This document shows positions 44,246 to 55,500 of a DNA stretch of 64,000 bases, one piece after another. The notes under the pieces were generated by a model. The model searched no databases and was not told the DNA's origin. It saw only the letters and a list, made by a program, of their open reading frames with translations. How positions within the stretch are numbered: the first letter of the stretch is position 1; each line of letters opens with the position of its first letter. Where the stretch lies: positions 12,090,001 to 12,154,000 of the forward strand of contig CM114273.1 in NCBI GenBank assembly GCA_050084515.1, given 5' to 3'. This DNA is from Blasia pusilla (lineage: Eukaryota; Marchantiophyta; Marchantiopsida; Blasiales). Made by a program: the position numbers and the translations under genes.

Positions 44246-44959
44246 ATCTCCAGCAAATCCCCAATCTCTGGATGCTTTCAAATTTCCCAAAAACAGCTTT
44301 TTCTGTAGGCCGATTTTGATCCTCCCCACCGCTCTGGTGATTTTCCGGGTGACGAAATTCTCTCCTCTGCGGGGAGACTCGTGGTTGAACAAAATGCCAT
44401 TGCAAGCGAACAAACCATATGCCTCCCTGTAGTTCACGGTGTACCAATGGGCAGCTACTTTCGATACCGCGTAGGGACTGCGGGGATGGAACAGAGTGTT
44501 CTCATCTTGTGGAGGGGGAGTGGCTCCATACATTTCCGAGGATCCCGCTTGGTAGTACCTAACCTGTCTTCCTGTGGTCTCAATGTGCGTCCGCACCGCC
44601 TCGAGCAGACGCAGAGCTCCGGTGGCCACCACATCGGCTGTGTAGTCGGGATTCTCGAATGACACACCGACATGCGACTGTGCTCCTAGATTGTACACTT
44701 CATCTGGACAGATGCTGTCCACCCACTTTCTCAGAGCCGATGCATCTGTAAGATCACCGTAGTGTAACTTCATACGTGCGCTGGAGTTGTGCGGGTCGAT
44801 GTAAATGTGCTCGAGACGCTGCGTATTGAAATTCGACGAACGACGAATGATGCCGTGAACTTCATATCCCTTCAAGAGCAGAAATTCTGTCAAATAAGAT
44901 CCATCTTGTCCTGTGATACCGGAGATCAACGCCTTCTTCGTTGGTTGTGTCTCTGCCAT
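43904..44959 (-). CDS. GMD: GDP-mannose 4,6-dehydratase, intronless
   Basis: It converts GDP-D-mannose to GDP-4-keto-6-deoxy-D-mannose with a bound NADP cofactor, the first step toward GDP-L-fucose for cell wall and glycoprotein fucosylation, in the cytosol. The start chosen is the ATG at 44957-44959 ([20 protein letters not shown]), giving 351 residues, close to the plant family's usual length; an upstream in-frame ATG would add 17 residues. Rossmann motif '[10 protein letters not shown]' (~residues 12-21), '[14 protein letters not shown]', 'GDLTD', '[20 protein letters not shown]', active-site 'SSEMYG' and '[20 protein letters not shown]' (Tyr-x3-Lys), '[16 protein letters not shown]' and '[13 protein letters not shown]' are all intact. 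No stops or frame breaks are present. Plant homologues (MUR1/GMD1 in Arabidopsis) are likewise intronless. The upstream region holds a TC repeat and a hairpin. Confidence 0.97.
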
Positions 44960-45422
44960 TTTCGATCTGAACATCCAACGGCGCACGCGGCCGGTTAGTC
45001 TTCTACACACCTGACCTCACGACTTATGACGAAAGAAAGATCGATCGACGACCGAAGTGAAGTACTGAGTCACGACGAGGGCAATTGCGGGCCGGCCAAA
45101 TCATACATACATAATTGGAGTGGGACAAACAAGTTTTTGTTTTTAAAAAAATAGCCAATTTAGCGGTCCAACGCCTGAACGTTTTGATCGGGCTACGCCG
45201 TCTCCTGAACCTTGCCCGACAGCGCACAGCAAACAAGATCTGCGTCCGACATCCTGAATTTCTACAAAGATCATCAACTCAGCGATCGCGATCCTGACCA
45301 CAAAATTACGCGCCCCGCACACAAAACTCACCGCTTGATTTCTTTCTTGAAGGAGGAGTCGATCTCTATGTCGACGCGCTGTCTGCCACCCGCGCCCACA
45401 GCCTCTCTGAAGTCAGTGACTC

Positions 45423-45424
<2 letters not shown>

Positions 45425-45457
<33 letters not shown>

Positions 45458-45478
45458 ACTCTCTCTCTCTCTCGCTCC
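45425..45478. repeat. TC-rich microsatellite upstream of GMD
   Basis: 'ctctctctctct' runs with two interruptions ('cactcactc', 'cgctc') about 470 bases upstream of the dehydratase start. On the GMD-sense strand it reads GA. Such GA/CT tracts are common near plant promoters and 5' leaders. Whether it acts on GMD is not shown. Confidence 0.8.
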
Positions 45479-45843
45479 TGAGTCGATCTCTACGTTTTGT
45501 CGCTCACAGCCTGCAACGCTCGCAGCACAGGAAAGAACACAAATACTGCACTGACTCGACCTTCGACTCGTCCGTCTCACCCCACCCCTTCGCACGTTCG
45601 AGCGATAATCAATTGGCAATTTCCGTTCTCTTCTGACCGAGCTCCTCGAGCGAAGCACTCAGCGCCGGATTCCAACTTTTTTCGAATCTCCGTTCCCAAT
45701 CGCCCGCCCTCTCCCACATTCGTCCACCGTCGTCGAGAAATTCTCATCAATCATTCTCCGCAGAATAGCCGCGCACTCGTCCCCCACCACTTTCTTGGCC
45801 GTCGACGACAAGAGCGCCGCGTCTGAGTCCCGCGGCCCCCGCG

Positions 45844-45899
45844 CCGGAGCTGCTATCCGTCCTGCTAGCGCCAGCTAGCAGGACGGCTAGCAGCTCCGG
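45844..45899. repeat. Near-perfect 26-bp inverted repeat, 4-base loop, GC-rich
   Basis: The left arm starts 'ccggagctgctatccgtcct' and ends 'gctagc' (45869). The loop is 'gcca'. The right arm starts 'gctagcaggacggctagcag' and ends 'ctccgg' (45899). Only one of 26 pairs mismatches (t against g within 'gctat/ctagc'). It lies about 890 bases upstream of the GMD start codon, in a GC-rich, promoter-like segment (45540-45990). A stem this clean implies recent origin or maintained function. Confidence 0.9.
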
Positions 45900-45989
45900 G
45901 CCTACCGTTCCGTCTACCCGTTCCTTCTCGCGCATCGTGACTCGTTCGCATCCCTCTCTGCCGGAGACTGCGACGCTGCTGCGTCTTCC

Positions 45990-47050
45990 GTACGTGGCTG
46001 GGAAAGAGTTGACACGTCCTATACCATTTTTGCTCCTACGTTGTTAGGGAAAGAGTTCATTTTTTGTCCTACGTTGGTAGGGAAATAGTTCATTTTTGGT
46101 CCTACGTGGTTAGGGAAAGAGTTCATAGGCTCTAAATTAGTTTCGGCCCTACGTGGTTAGGGAAAGAGATTATGCGTTTCTTTTTGGTATTAAGTGGTTT
46201 CGGAGGACTTCATACCTCCATCCATCTTATCTTTGTTGGGAAACTAATGTGCCTCCCATTGGGAAGGGTGGGACGAAAGTAATTATCCAACATGATAATT
46301 ACAAAGGTTAGATGGCCAAAAAAAAAAAATGGGAGAACTTGTAAGGGCCACAAAAAGTAGATAATTTCTATATTATCTTTGATCCTACCTGGTTGGGAAA
46401 ATAGTTGATAAGTTCTACATCATCTTTGCTCGTGAGTGGTTGGTGAAAGAGTTAATACACTCTCTATTATCTTTGGTCCTAAGGGGTTGGGGAAAGAGTT
46501 TATACGTTCTATATCATCTTTGGTTCTACATGGTTAGGAAAGAGTTGATATGTTCTATATCACCTTTGGTTCTACATGGTTGGGGAAAAGTTCTATATCA
46601 TCTTTGGTTCTACATAGTTGGGGAAAGAGTTGATAAGTACTATATCATTTTTGCTCCTGCGTGGTTGTTGCAAGAGTTGCTACATTGTATATCGTCTTTA
46701 GTCCTAAGTGGTTTCATAGAGTTGATAGGCTCTCTATCATTCTTGATCTTATGTAGTTAGGGAAAGACTTCATATGCTCTATATTATCTTTAGTCCTACA
46801 TGGTTGGGAAAGAGTTTATATATTCTATATTATCCTTGGCCCTTAGTAGTTGGGTGATACGCTCTACATGATCTTAAGTTTTGAGAGGGAGGAGTTTATA
46901 TGCTCTATACTATCTTTGGTCTCAAGTGGTAGGGGAAAAGGAGTTGATATCGTTCTACATTAAGGTTCTACATGATTGGGGAAAGGGTTCATATATTCTG
47001 TATTATCTTTGATAATACTTGGTTGGAAAATTAGTTGGTAATTCTATATT
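45990..47050. repeat. Degenerate minisatellite, ~35-60-bp units
   Basis: About 20 imperfect copies of a unit resembling 'ctatatcatctttggttcta' followed by 'catggttggggaaagagttg' and 'atacgtt' are in tandem, same orientation. Early copies (46000-46180) are shorter and closest to one another ('cctacgtggttagggaaaga'); later copies drift and lengthen. The array ends where the sequence becomes AT-rich near 47050. The frame at 46440-46760 is only a repeat translation. Confidence 0.85.
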
Positions 47051-50000
47051 ACACTACTAAATAAATTATAGTATAGAACAATCCATTAGTAAAAAATCCT
47101 TTCATTTATGGATCATTTAAGAAAGGGATAATCAAATGAGATCATTTGTCACTCCAAATCTAATGATCAACCCTACATTACTAAGTGTGGTGCATATTCA
47201 ATTTTAATCCTTAAAGTAGTGTCAAGATCTAAAATTAACCAAATAAGTAATAGGTTGCTTTCACAATTAAAAATATAGTTACTTAATGTTGATAATAATC
47301 CCTTTCCTTGAATTATAGAATACATATTTATGCTTTAGAAAACAAGTTTTGTCCCACAAGTCTAATATTTTAGACGCGTATAGTTGCTAATCTAATTTAT
47401 GTTTCACCTTTCTTTGCTATTAAGAGAGATTGGTTTTATATTTGCAAGAATATGTTTTTTGGACAGATGAACATTTGTGCTTCAAGAGAATGTTTCCAAC
47501 CATAATCAACAAGAAAACACTTTTCCAAGCAATATGACTATTTGCTCTAGAGACTAGTATTATTAAAGCAATATCTATCTACGTCTTAATATTAGCTTAA
47601 GATTTTTGTTATGCATTGAGTACATCATGCAAAGACACACTACATCATGGAAGATTTTCTCAATGTCCCATGTTGTCAAAAGATTTTCTTGACATTTGAT
47701 TGCCATGTGTGAAATAAAGAGAATTTTGAAAATTAAAAAAAACCACTGTCTCTTAGTAATATGCATGATGAAGGCTGGTTACTATTCATGGAAATTTATC
47801 TCCAAAAAGAAATGAAGCCACGTTAAAAAGTCAAGGTCTACTCATAAAGCTACTTCTTTGGGTATCTTCAATTGTTGGTGTTTGGAGTCTATTGTTTTTA
47901 CATTACTCTTATTTTACTTTTACTCTTCCTTCATTAAGATTGGATCATCCACATAATGTTCCCTAATAAATGCTAAGAATCTTCTTTTTCAATATTATGT
48001 TCAAATATTATCATATTAAAAATATCTTAATTCCCAATGCACGGCACCAACATCCTCACGAGTTTGGCTTTGGTATAATCTATATTATTTTTCTTTATAT
48101 CATTAAAGCACAATACATATTCATGCAAGAAGGGGGAACTCTATTTCCTCTTTGGTTGAAGCCTTCTTTAATTGAATATGGCACATGTATCTCTTTTTAT
48201 TTAGAGACAACTTAAATGTGTTTAAATATTTGGGAAAAAATTTTCACCACCGCGTTTCATAATCTAGTATAGCCCTAATATTTTAGATCAATGTTTTGAT
48301 CTCAATTAATTTTGATATATTTAATTATATTTTTTTACACCTAAAATAAGATAGTTATTAGAGATAGTTGAAATTCATGTCTAGTTCAATATTATTATTA
48401 GGAAAAAGCGTCTACCTTTGTCCATAACCTCCAACGTTTAGCCTATGTCATTTGGGCTATAAGAACATATGTTTTTAAAGTGCAAGGTTGTTCCTACACA
48501 GGGACAACCTTATGATCCCTATCAACTCTTTTTAAAGGATGTACTCCATATTAGTAGAGAATTTCCAATTTTAATAAAATTCATAACCTATATTGGATAT
48601 CTAAACCAATAAGCCAACACTAATATTTAACTAGTGTCATGCAAGGAATATTATAATTTCATTTTTTTAAAAGATTTATACGCATAAGAAACATTTAATT
48701 ATTGCCACAATGTCATATATCAAATATTGAAAGAGGTGGATAAATCAAGAAGATATCTTTTGGTAATAATAAATATTAAATATGAGCATCTTCTTGGGTT
48801 GAAGAGTTCTACAATTGAAAAACAAACTATTTGTTTTCGTCTCATTTTGAGATATTCTTAACAACATATTTATATCATATGATGAAATTTGTATCAGTGT
48901 ATTGCACGAGTGTTCCTATACTAGACAATAGATTAAGATTTCAGCTTTATGTCATTTTTCATTTTTTTAGAAACATAAAAAAAATTGTTTTACATAATAT
49001 TATATACTTATTCTTTATTTGAAAATGATGGATATCTTTTATGGGTTTTATGGATAAATTTATATATATTGAAAAAGAAAATAATTTTAACATGAACAAA
49101 GCACATCCTTCGTCTTAGCATTTTCTCGTTTAACCTTTAAATTAGTAAAATCTGAATTATTTGACCTCTCAAAGTAATGTTAAATGATCTGCCTGACTAA
49201 GAGAATGAGACATCCTATTGGCTAAGAGGATCACGTGTCAAAGAAGGATGTTCAAAATCAAGAAGGGGTTCAAGAATAATAATGTATATTATTTTAATTG
49301 GAATTATCTTATAATTGGGGTTATATAAGAAAGTAAATGAGTACTTTGCTGCATGTAAGTATGAAATTTATGACCATACTTACTTTTCTTCTTCCTTAAA
49401 TGCTTTCTCTTTGTCCCCTATGCTTAGTTATTTCTATGTAATATGTAGACTAGTATTAATCATTTCAATAATACCATTTCCAAATCCAAAAAATAGTTAA
49501 TATTAAACCAATAATTTTAGCATATACTAATACATATGCCCAACCATAATCTTAGAGAGATTATTTGAAACTAAGACCTCATTTTCTTACTCTTATATAA
49601 ATAAAGATTAGTTTTAAGTGATTGTTTCTAAGGCCCCATATTCATGGTTACACAAAAACGGACAAGGACAAACAAGTTTGGATATGTCTATGAACATGGA
49701 TGGTAAAAGATGGGGCCCACACTTTACAATTCATGGTGGAAGGCAAAGCCAAGGTGGGCAAAGCAATAAGGAGGGATAGAGTGGAGATGTGAGGAGGAAC
49801 CCCTTCTATAGAACCGACGTAAGTCCACGGACATGAACATGTTTGCGGACACAAACTTTGTCCATATGCGACCTTGCCCATATTTACTGATTATTTATAC
49901 GTGTTGATTTCTTATTCTAGCTCTAGAATTAGGTCTTAGGAGTTACTTTGCAAAAATTTTACTTTATAGGTTATTACATCTATAAATCATAGTTAATTAA

Positions 50001-52569
50001 TTCGAGCATGTTTTGGTTTACAAATTCAAAGAAATGCTTTTCTTTTTGAGCAAATTTTCCTTGCAAATTCAACAAATAAACAGAAATTGTTAATTTTAGC
50101 TAGCTAACTATATTGCATCCAACTTGGGTTCTCTTTGGACATTGTAATACAAGTCTCAACAAAAAAAACCTTGAGTCTTGGAATGTAGTCGGAACACATT
50201 CTTACACAATCAAATTTTAAGTTATGAGGAAATGATATTATTCTTTAATATTAAAATTAAATTAATAAATCACATGATAGAAAGAGGGTTTTTAACAATA
50301 AAATCATTTCTATGACACAAATTATATTAATCTTTATGATCAAATGGGTTATTGAATCCATTTTTAGCACGTTATAAGTTGTAGTAAAACAATATGAAGT
50401 TGTGTTTTATTTGCAAACTTATCCTCAAGAAAATGTTGATTCTCTATCCATTCATATGGTGAAGAGTTTTAATGTTTTACACTTTATTGAAAAAAAATTT
50501 GATCATCATTTCTTTCAAGCTATAAGACCAACTCTTCCCTCTTCTTCTTCTTTCTCCCTTTTATCTTTTCCTTTAACAAACAACATTTTTATGATAATCG
50601 CGCACACTCTATAAGAAGAAAATATCCCTCTTATTTTAGTTTTGAATCTTTATATCATTATTTTATAAATATTGTTTTGTTACGATGACATAGGTTGAAA
50701 GCAAAAGTTATCAAATTTTAATATTTCATATGGGTTCAAGTATGAGCTATGTAGAGAGCTCAAATTAATATCGCCTATAAGAGAATTTGCATAATCCCCG
50801 ACCACATGTGTTTTGAAAAAAAATGCCTTGTTTCTCTAGTGTCATATGTAATGTAGTGAAATGCTTACGAATCAAGAAGCCTCATGTGTAAATAATGTAG
50901 TGGGACATATGATCATTGCACACGAAGGGACTTTTTCACTCCTTGCCCTTGGCAAACACAACAAAGTAAGCATATCCTACTTCCTCATTCGTTGGTGTAA
51001 GACATATTTCCCACCATTGATTGGTGTTTGCAAACGTATTGATGAGCATTTACCTTTATGGTTTAAATAGTGTATGTGGGAGGAAGGGACCCAAATCGAC
51101 CCTTAAGCCAAAGAAACATTCCTTTGTTAATTTATTTTCTTACATTATTTGGTGGGAGTAAGAATAACTTATTTTCTTACTCATTTATCCATACACCATG
51201 CATGCATATCATATTAGAGGTAAAAAATCATTCTAGTTACCGGAAAAAAATGACCAAAGAAACAAATGAGGATGAAGAGACTAAAATTTTCGCGACCCTC
51301 ATAACCAAACAACACCAAATAGGCGCCAAGCGGAACATCAGAACTCAAGTGGCCTCACGTTGCGATGCTCGCGCTTTGGAGAGGCGTTTGGAAAGGTCTC
51401 TTGGAAAAGTCCAAGAGACAAAACGCGGAACAGAGTTGTGCATCTCATGCGCTAGTGGTCGCGACCAGGAAATCTAGACCAAACGCGAGCCAAGACTTGA
51501 GATGAGTTGAGTCTTGGAAGGTTGGTTGCCAAAGAGGTGAGAACCAATTTTGGAACACGACTAGCGTTTGGGAAATTTGACTGTGTTTTGGACCATAACG
51601 TTTAACCCCAAGATGCATTCAAGACAAGTAAGGGAGAGTCGGAAAGCTTATCTTGAGATGCTTCCAACGCACCAAATATCTCACCAAATGCATAAGTACG
51701 GACTAAGATATTGGCCAAAAACAACCGTGAGAGCAATCGGATTGAGGGCCAATTGGAGAGGCCCGAGTGTCTTTCCCTAAATGTAGGGAACCTCGGAGAT
51801 CCCCATAAGTATTAGTAAGGGAGGAGTCTCTCCAAGATATCTTGGAACACGAATCCCCACTTTGAGCACCAAATGGCATCTCAGAGGCACGGGATGGAAC
51901 GGGAGTTTGGCGTTGGAACTCGAAACCCAAACCTGATCCAAGGGAGTGGACTTTGTATGCCACACTTGGATTCCATCCCAAGATTCACTTCATGCGAGCT
52001 CGGTTAGGGAATTATTGGATGTCCATCGGATAGTTGAAACCGCCAGGCGCGAAACGCCGTTTAAGGTTCCTGAACTGACCAGAAAGTCTGTCCCAAGTCT
52101 TTTGAGACTTGCTCGTGTTGTAAACCGCGAAACAAGGAAGGTTGAGCTTGATGAGAGGCTGAGACGAGAACTCAGAAAGTTAGCCCGTTGATTAATCCAA
52201 GACCCGACTAACCAGAGTGCGTGTTTGGATGCAGATCAACGTTGAGAGTGTGACCTACTGAACGCACGCTTCCGCAACAACAAGATTAACGTCCAAGGAG
52301 AGTAGGAGCACAACAAAAACAATGATGTTTTCCAACAAAGAACAAAGATTCAAGGATTAGTGTTCAACAAAGATAAGGTATGGATTCCACAATATTCATA
52401 CTTATGTACATTTTTGTTGGCATAAAATCATGATACGATCACAATTGCTCATATAAGAGTTGAGGAAACCTTGTAAGGGATATAATAAGTTTATTATTAG
52501 GCTTGAATGTGAGAAGTGAAGGGGTTTTTAAAGGGGATGTCTCATTTTTAACAAAATAAGGTTATAAAT
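47051..52569. other. AT-rich intergenic DNA; no gene supported
   Basis: At 47050-51200 I see only AT-rich DNA with short frames. From 51240 to 52200 the GC content rises, and frames of 135 codons (51070-51477) and 81 codons (51946-52191, 'RKSVPSLLRLARVVNRETRK') appear, none with a domain I recognise. The rise directly before the integrase relic at 52570 suggests the leader or LTR of that second retroelement, but I cannot prove it. Confidence 0.4.
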
Positions 52570-53440
52570 TTAAAAAAAAACCATGGGGATTGCTACAACC
52601 TATACTAATACCTAAAAAAATGATGGAAACAAGTTGGCATGGGTCTCGTTTTTGAGTTACCATACACAACCATTGGCTATGATTCTATTGTAGACTTTGT
52701 AGATAGGCTAAGCAAGATGACTCATATTCATCCAACTAAGAAGACCATTAAAACACCTAAAATTGCTAAGATTTATTTAGACATTATCTTTGTTCATCAT
52801 GATCCCTCTAAAGTTCTTGTCAAGGATAGAATGACTCATTTTACAAGCCTCTTTTGGAAAACTTTGTTTGAATTATTTCAAACTTTATTAGCAATGTCCA
52901 CAATATATCACTCACAAATTGATAAGCAAGTAGAGAGAGTATTGCGAAATCAAGGATAAGTTTAAATCCTTGATAATGGAGGACCAAAAAGAACGGGACT
53001 TATTATTACCCTTAGTATAACTCTTGTATAAAAACTCTTTGAACGCTTCTACAAAGACAAAGACCTTTCTTCTTGGTAAACGATTAACACCTGCTAACAT
53101 CTTCTAGCCTCACTCACATAAGTGAATCTACCACATCATCAACAAAGATAGCAATTGTAAATAAGTTTTTGGATTGAATTCAACATGAAGTATAACTTCT
53201 TAATGTTAAATTGGCCATTGCTAAAAATCAACTAAAATAATATGTTGATGCTCATTGTCACGTGGAGTTTACTGAAAAAGATCAAGTGTGGTTATCTACT
53301 ACAAATTTGTAATTGGTAGATATTTATTAACCAATTTCATGTTATTATGGGCCTTTCAAATTTGTAAATAAAGTGGGAAGAATGATGTATGATTTAGTTT
53401 TGTAACCACTATTTGTTAGTCATGGTTATAATAGGGGATG
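52570..53440 (+). mobile_element. Chromovirus-like gypsy integrase relic, a different family
   Basis: The 106-codon frame (52639-52959) reads 'YDSIVDFVDRLSKMTHIHPT', 'KKTIKTPKIAKIYLDIIFVH', 'HDPSKVLVKDRMTHFTSLFW', 'STIYHSQIDKQVERV', the D-D-E core of a plant gypsy integrase (V-D-R-L-S-K-M, second Asp in 'VKDR', Glu in 'QVERV'). It is preceded by 'GLLQP' and 'PKKMMETSW' and followed, at 53260-53400, by 'EKDQVWLSTTNL' and 'GPFKFVNKVGRMMYDLVL', the C-terminal GPF/Y region. It differs clearly from the integrase of copies A-C and G. Several stops are present. No chromodomain was found downstream. Confidence 0.85.
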
Positions 53441-53729
53441 CGTCGAATGTGCCTGAAGAGAAGGAAAGGGATGAGTGAGATATAAGGAACATATTAAGAA
53501 GATTATTAAGGGCCCATGAGTAAAGGAAAAAGGACTTTCCGAAAACAATATGAGAATAAGGTCTCTCGATAGATGAAAAAAGATAAGGATTTTAGGTGAT
53601 AAAAAATAAGGATAGAATATTATGACCCAATGAAGGTCCTCTAAACACGTAGAAGGCTTCATGTGACCTAAGCATAGGTTGAGCTATTTTGGCCATTTGT
53701 ACTTACTCTCCAATATAAAGAAGGGAGTG

Positions 53730-55500
53730 TCGTGCGAATACACATCGATGCCAACATACATCGGATGTCATGCACACACATGTCTAAGACCCATCTAGCT
53801 ATGAATCCTAACATCTCTACACATGAACGATTGGATAACCCCAATATAAAGTTGAATACACACTGTAACTATGATGAAATCTGCAATCAACCGTGCTTCA
53901 TCCAAACAACCATACTTATGATTCGGATAAACACTACAACCTTTGGTCAATCCATATAACATGCATTGTAGGCCTAGGCTTGTAGGCACCAATGTCAAGC
54001 TAGAGTTTATTACCACATCAATGTTCGGAAGATGACATGACACACAATTATGCACACAATCCTTCCAAATCATACTATCATGTCCCTCTAACTAAAGAAC
54101 ACCTTATGAAAATACCTCATGTAGCCTTGGAAGTATGTGTTTTTTGTAGCATCCATTTTGTCAAAGCCTTCTATTAAAACTAGACATAGTCTTCATTATG
54201 AAACATTTGAATCATCATTTGATATTTGGCCCTCCTTCCCAAATAGTTGTACACCTTAATATATTCCAATTTATTGTAATAGTCAAGTTCTCAAACCTCA
54301 TAGGCATGACTACTTGGGATGTCTCTACCCCTTGATCACATCTTTCCATCCACACATCTCGATCATTAAGGATCAACTCCTCTCGTCCATCATGACAAAA
54401 AAATATGGGTGAATTTAGGTATTTTCCATATTGCACAAAATATGGTGGAAAGAATACTAAGGAAGCTTGTTTGCTAAAGAGATAACTCATAGCCAAACAT
54501 ACTCAATTTTGTTCCTAATCTCCTCAATGATCTCCTTGCAAGCCACACTTATGCGAGACCCTTTTCATTATTTTAAAACTCAATCTCTAGTTAGACCATT
54601 TGCCTAAAGATGATCTTTTGATATAAAAAAACAATCAATGCTTCATCACATAAGGCTTGGAACTCCCCATGAAAATTTATATCCTATTTGGTCAATATTT
54701 TGGTTGGTGCATCAGATTGATTCGATACTAGTTTTAAGAATGTATACACTCACTTGCTTTGTCTAGAAATGCTACCAACTCTATCCACTTTCGAAAAATG
54801 ATCAAAGCAAACATTCATAAGAATTCCAAAATCTGTCAATAATCTAAGTCCATTATGGATCATAGGCTCAAATGCATAGTAGAAGCATTGAAAGATGTAA
54901 TCTATCACACGTGCATCATAAACTTGGAAAAAATTAATATATGTCTACTTACATGCACACCATAAATATTATGCTTAGAGTAAACTATACGTTGGCTTTA
55001 CTCCAAAAATGCCCGAACTCCTTGTGGGCATGTTCCACATATTGTGATTGTTGCAAAATACAAGGCACCACTCACACTCTTTTATCCTTCCAAACTCATT
55101 AAGGGATTGTGAGTCACAAACCTCTATTAGCATGCTCACGCGGGTTTTAGAAAAGTGGTGAGTCACGTTGGGTCTCAAAATTTGTGATGAAATTGTGGAG
55201 CTTCATAGTACCTATTGATCCTAGAAATATGGAGGATCATCTCCCCACCATCATATCATCATTAATAACCCATGAGCACAATCTGGGAACACTAAATCCC
55301 CTTGCAATTTGGTGGTATGACATGTAACTCACTCTTTGGAATCTATCACTTATTTGAGGAAGTTCCTCTTCCAAAAACCCTCAAAATCTACACCATTTAG
55401 TATAAAGTCTCCGCTATCACTCTAACCAACCCTCATCTCCAATCTATAAGAGGACACCATGATCACTCTTGTGCTCCTCACACGTGATCAAATCTTGATC
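53730..55500 (-). mobile_element. Gypsy copy G: gag relic joined to integrase, internally deleted
   Basis: Right to left: a gag relic ('GTMKLHNFITNFETQRDS'-like, ~55230-55160, matching copy F's 'GTIELHDFITEF'), then integrase N-terminus at about 55100-54975 ('HMWNMPTRSSGIFGVKPTYS'), core remnants, and the frame 54496-54215 ('MAMSYLFSKQASLVFFPPYF', 'DVWMERCDQGVETSQVVMPM'). The SH3-like piece 'MIWKDCVHNCVSCHLPNIDV' and a scrambled finger start 'LQCMLYGLTKGC' (~53960) follow, and the terminal module is at 53730-53775. Protease, methyltransferase, reverse transcriptase and RNase H are deleted. It is the most decayed copy of the PHD-bearing family. Confidence 0.75.
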
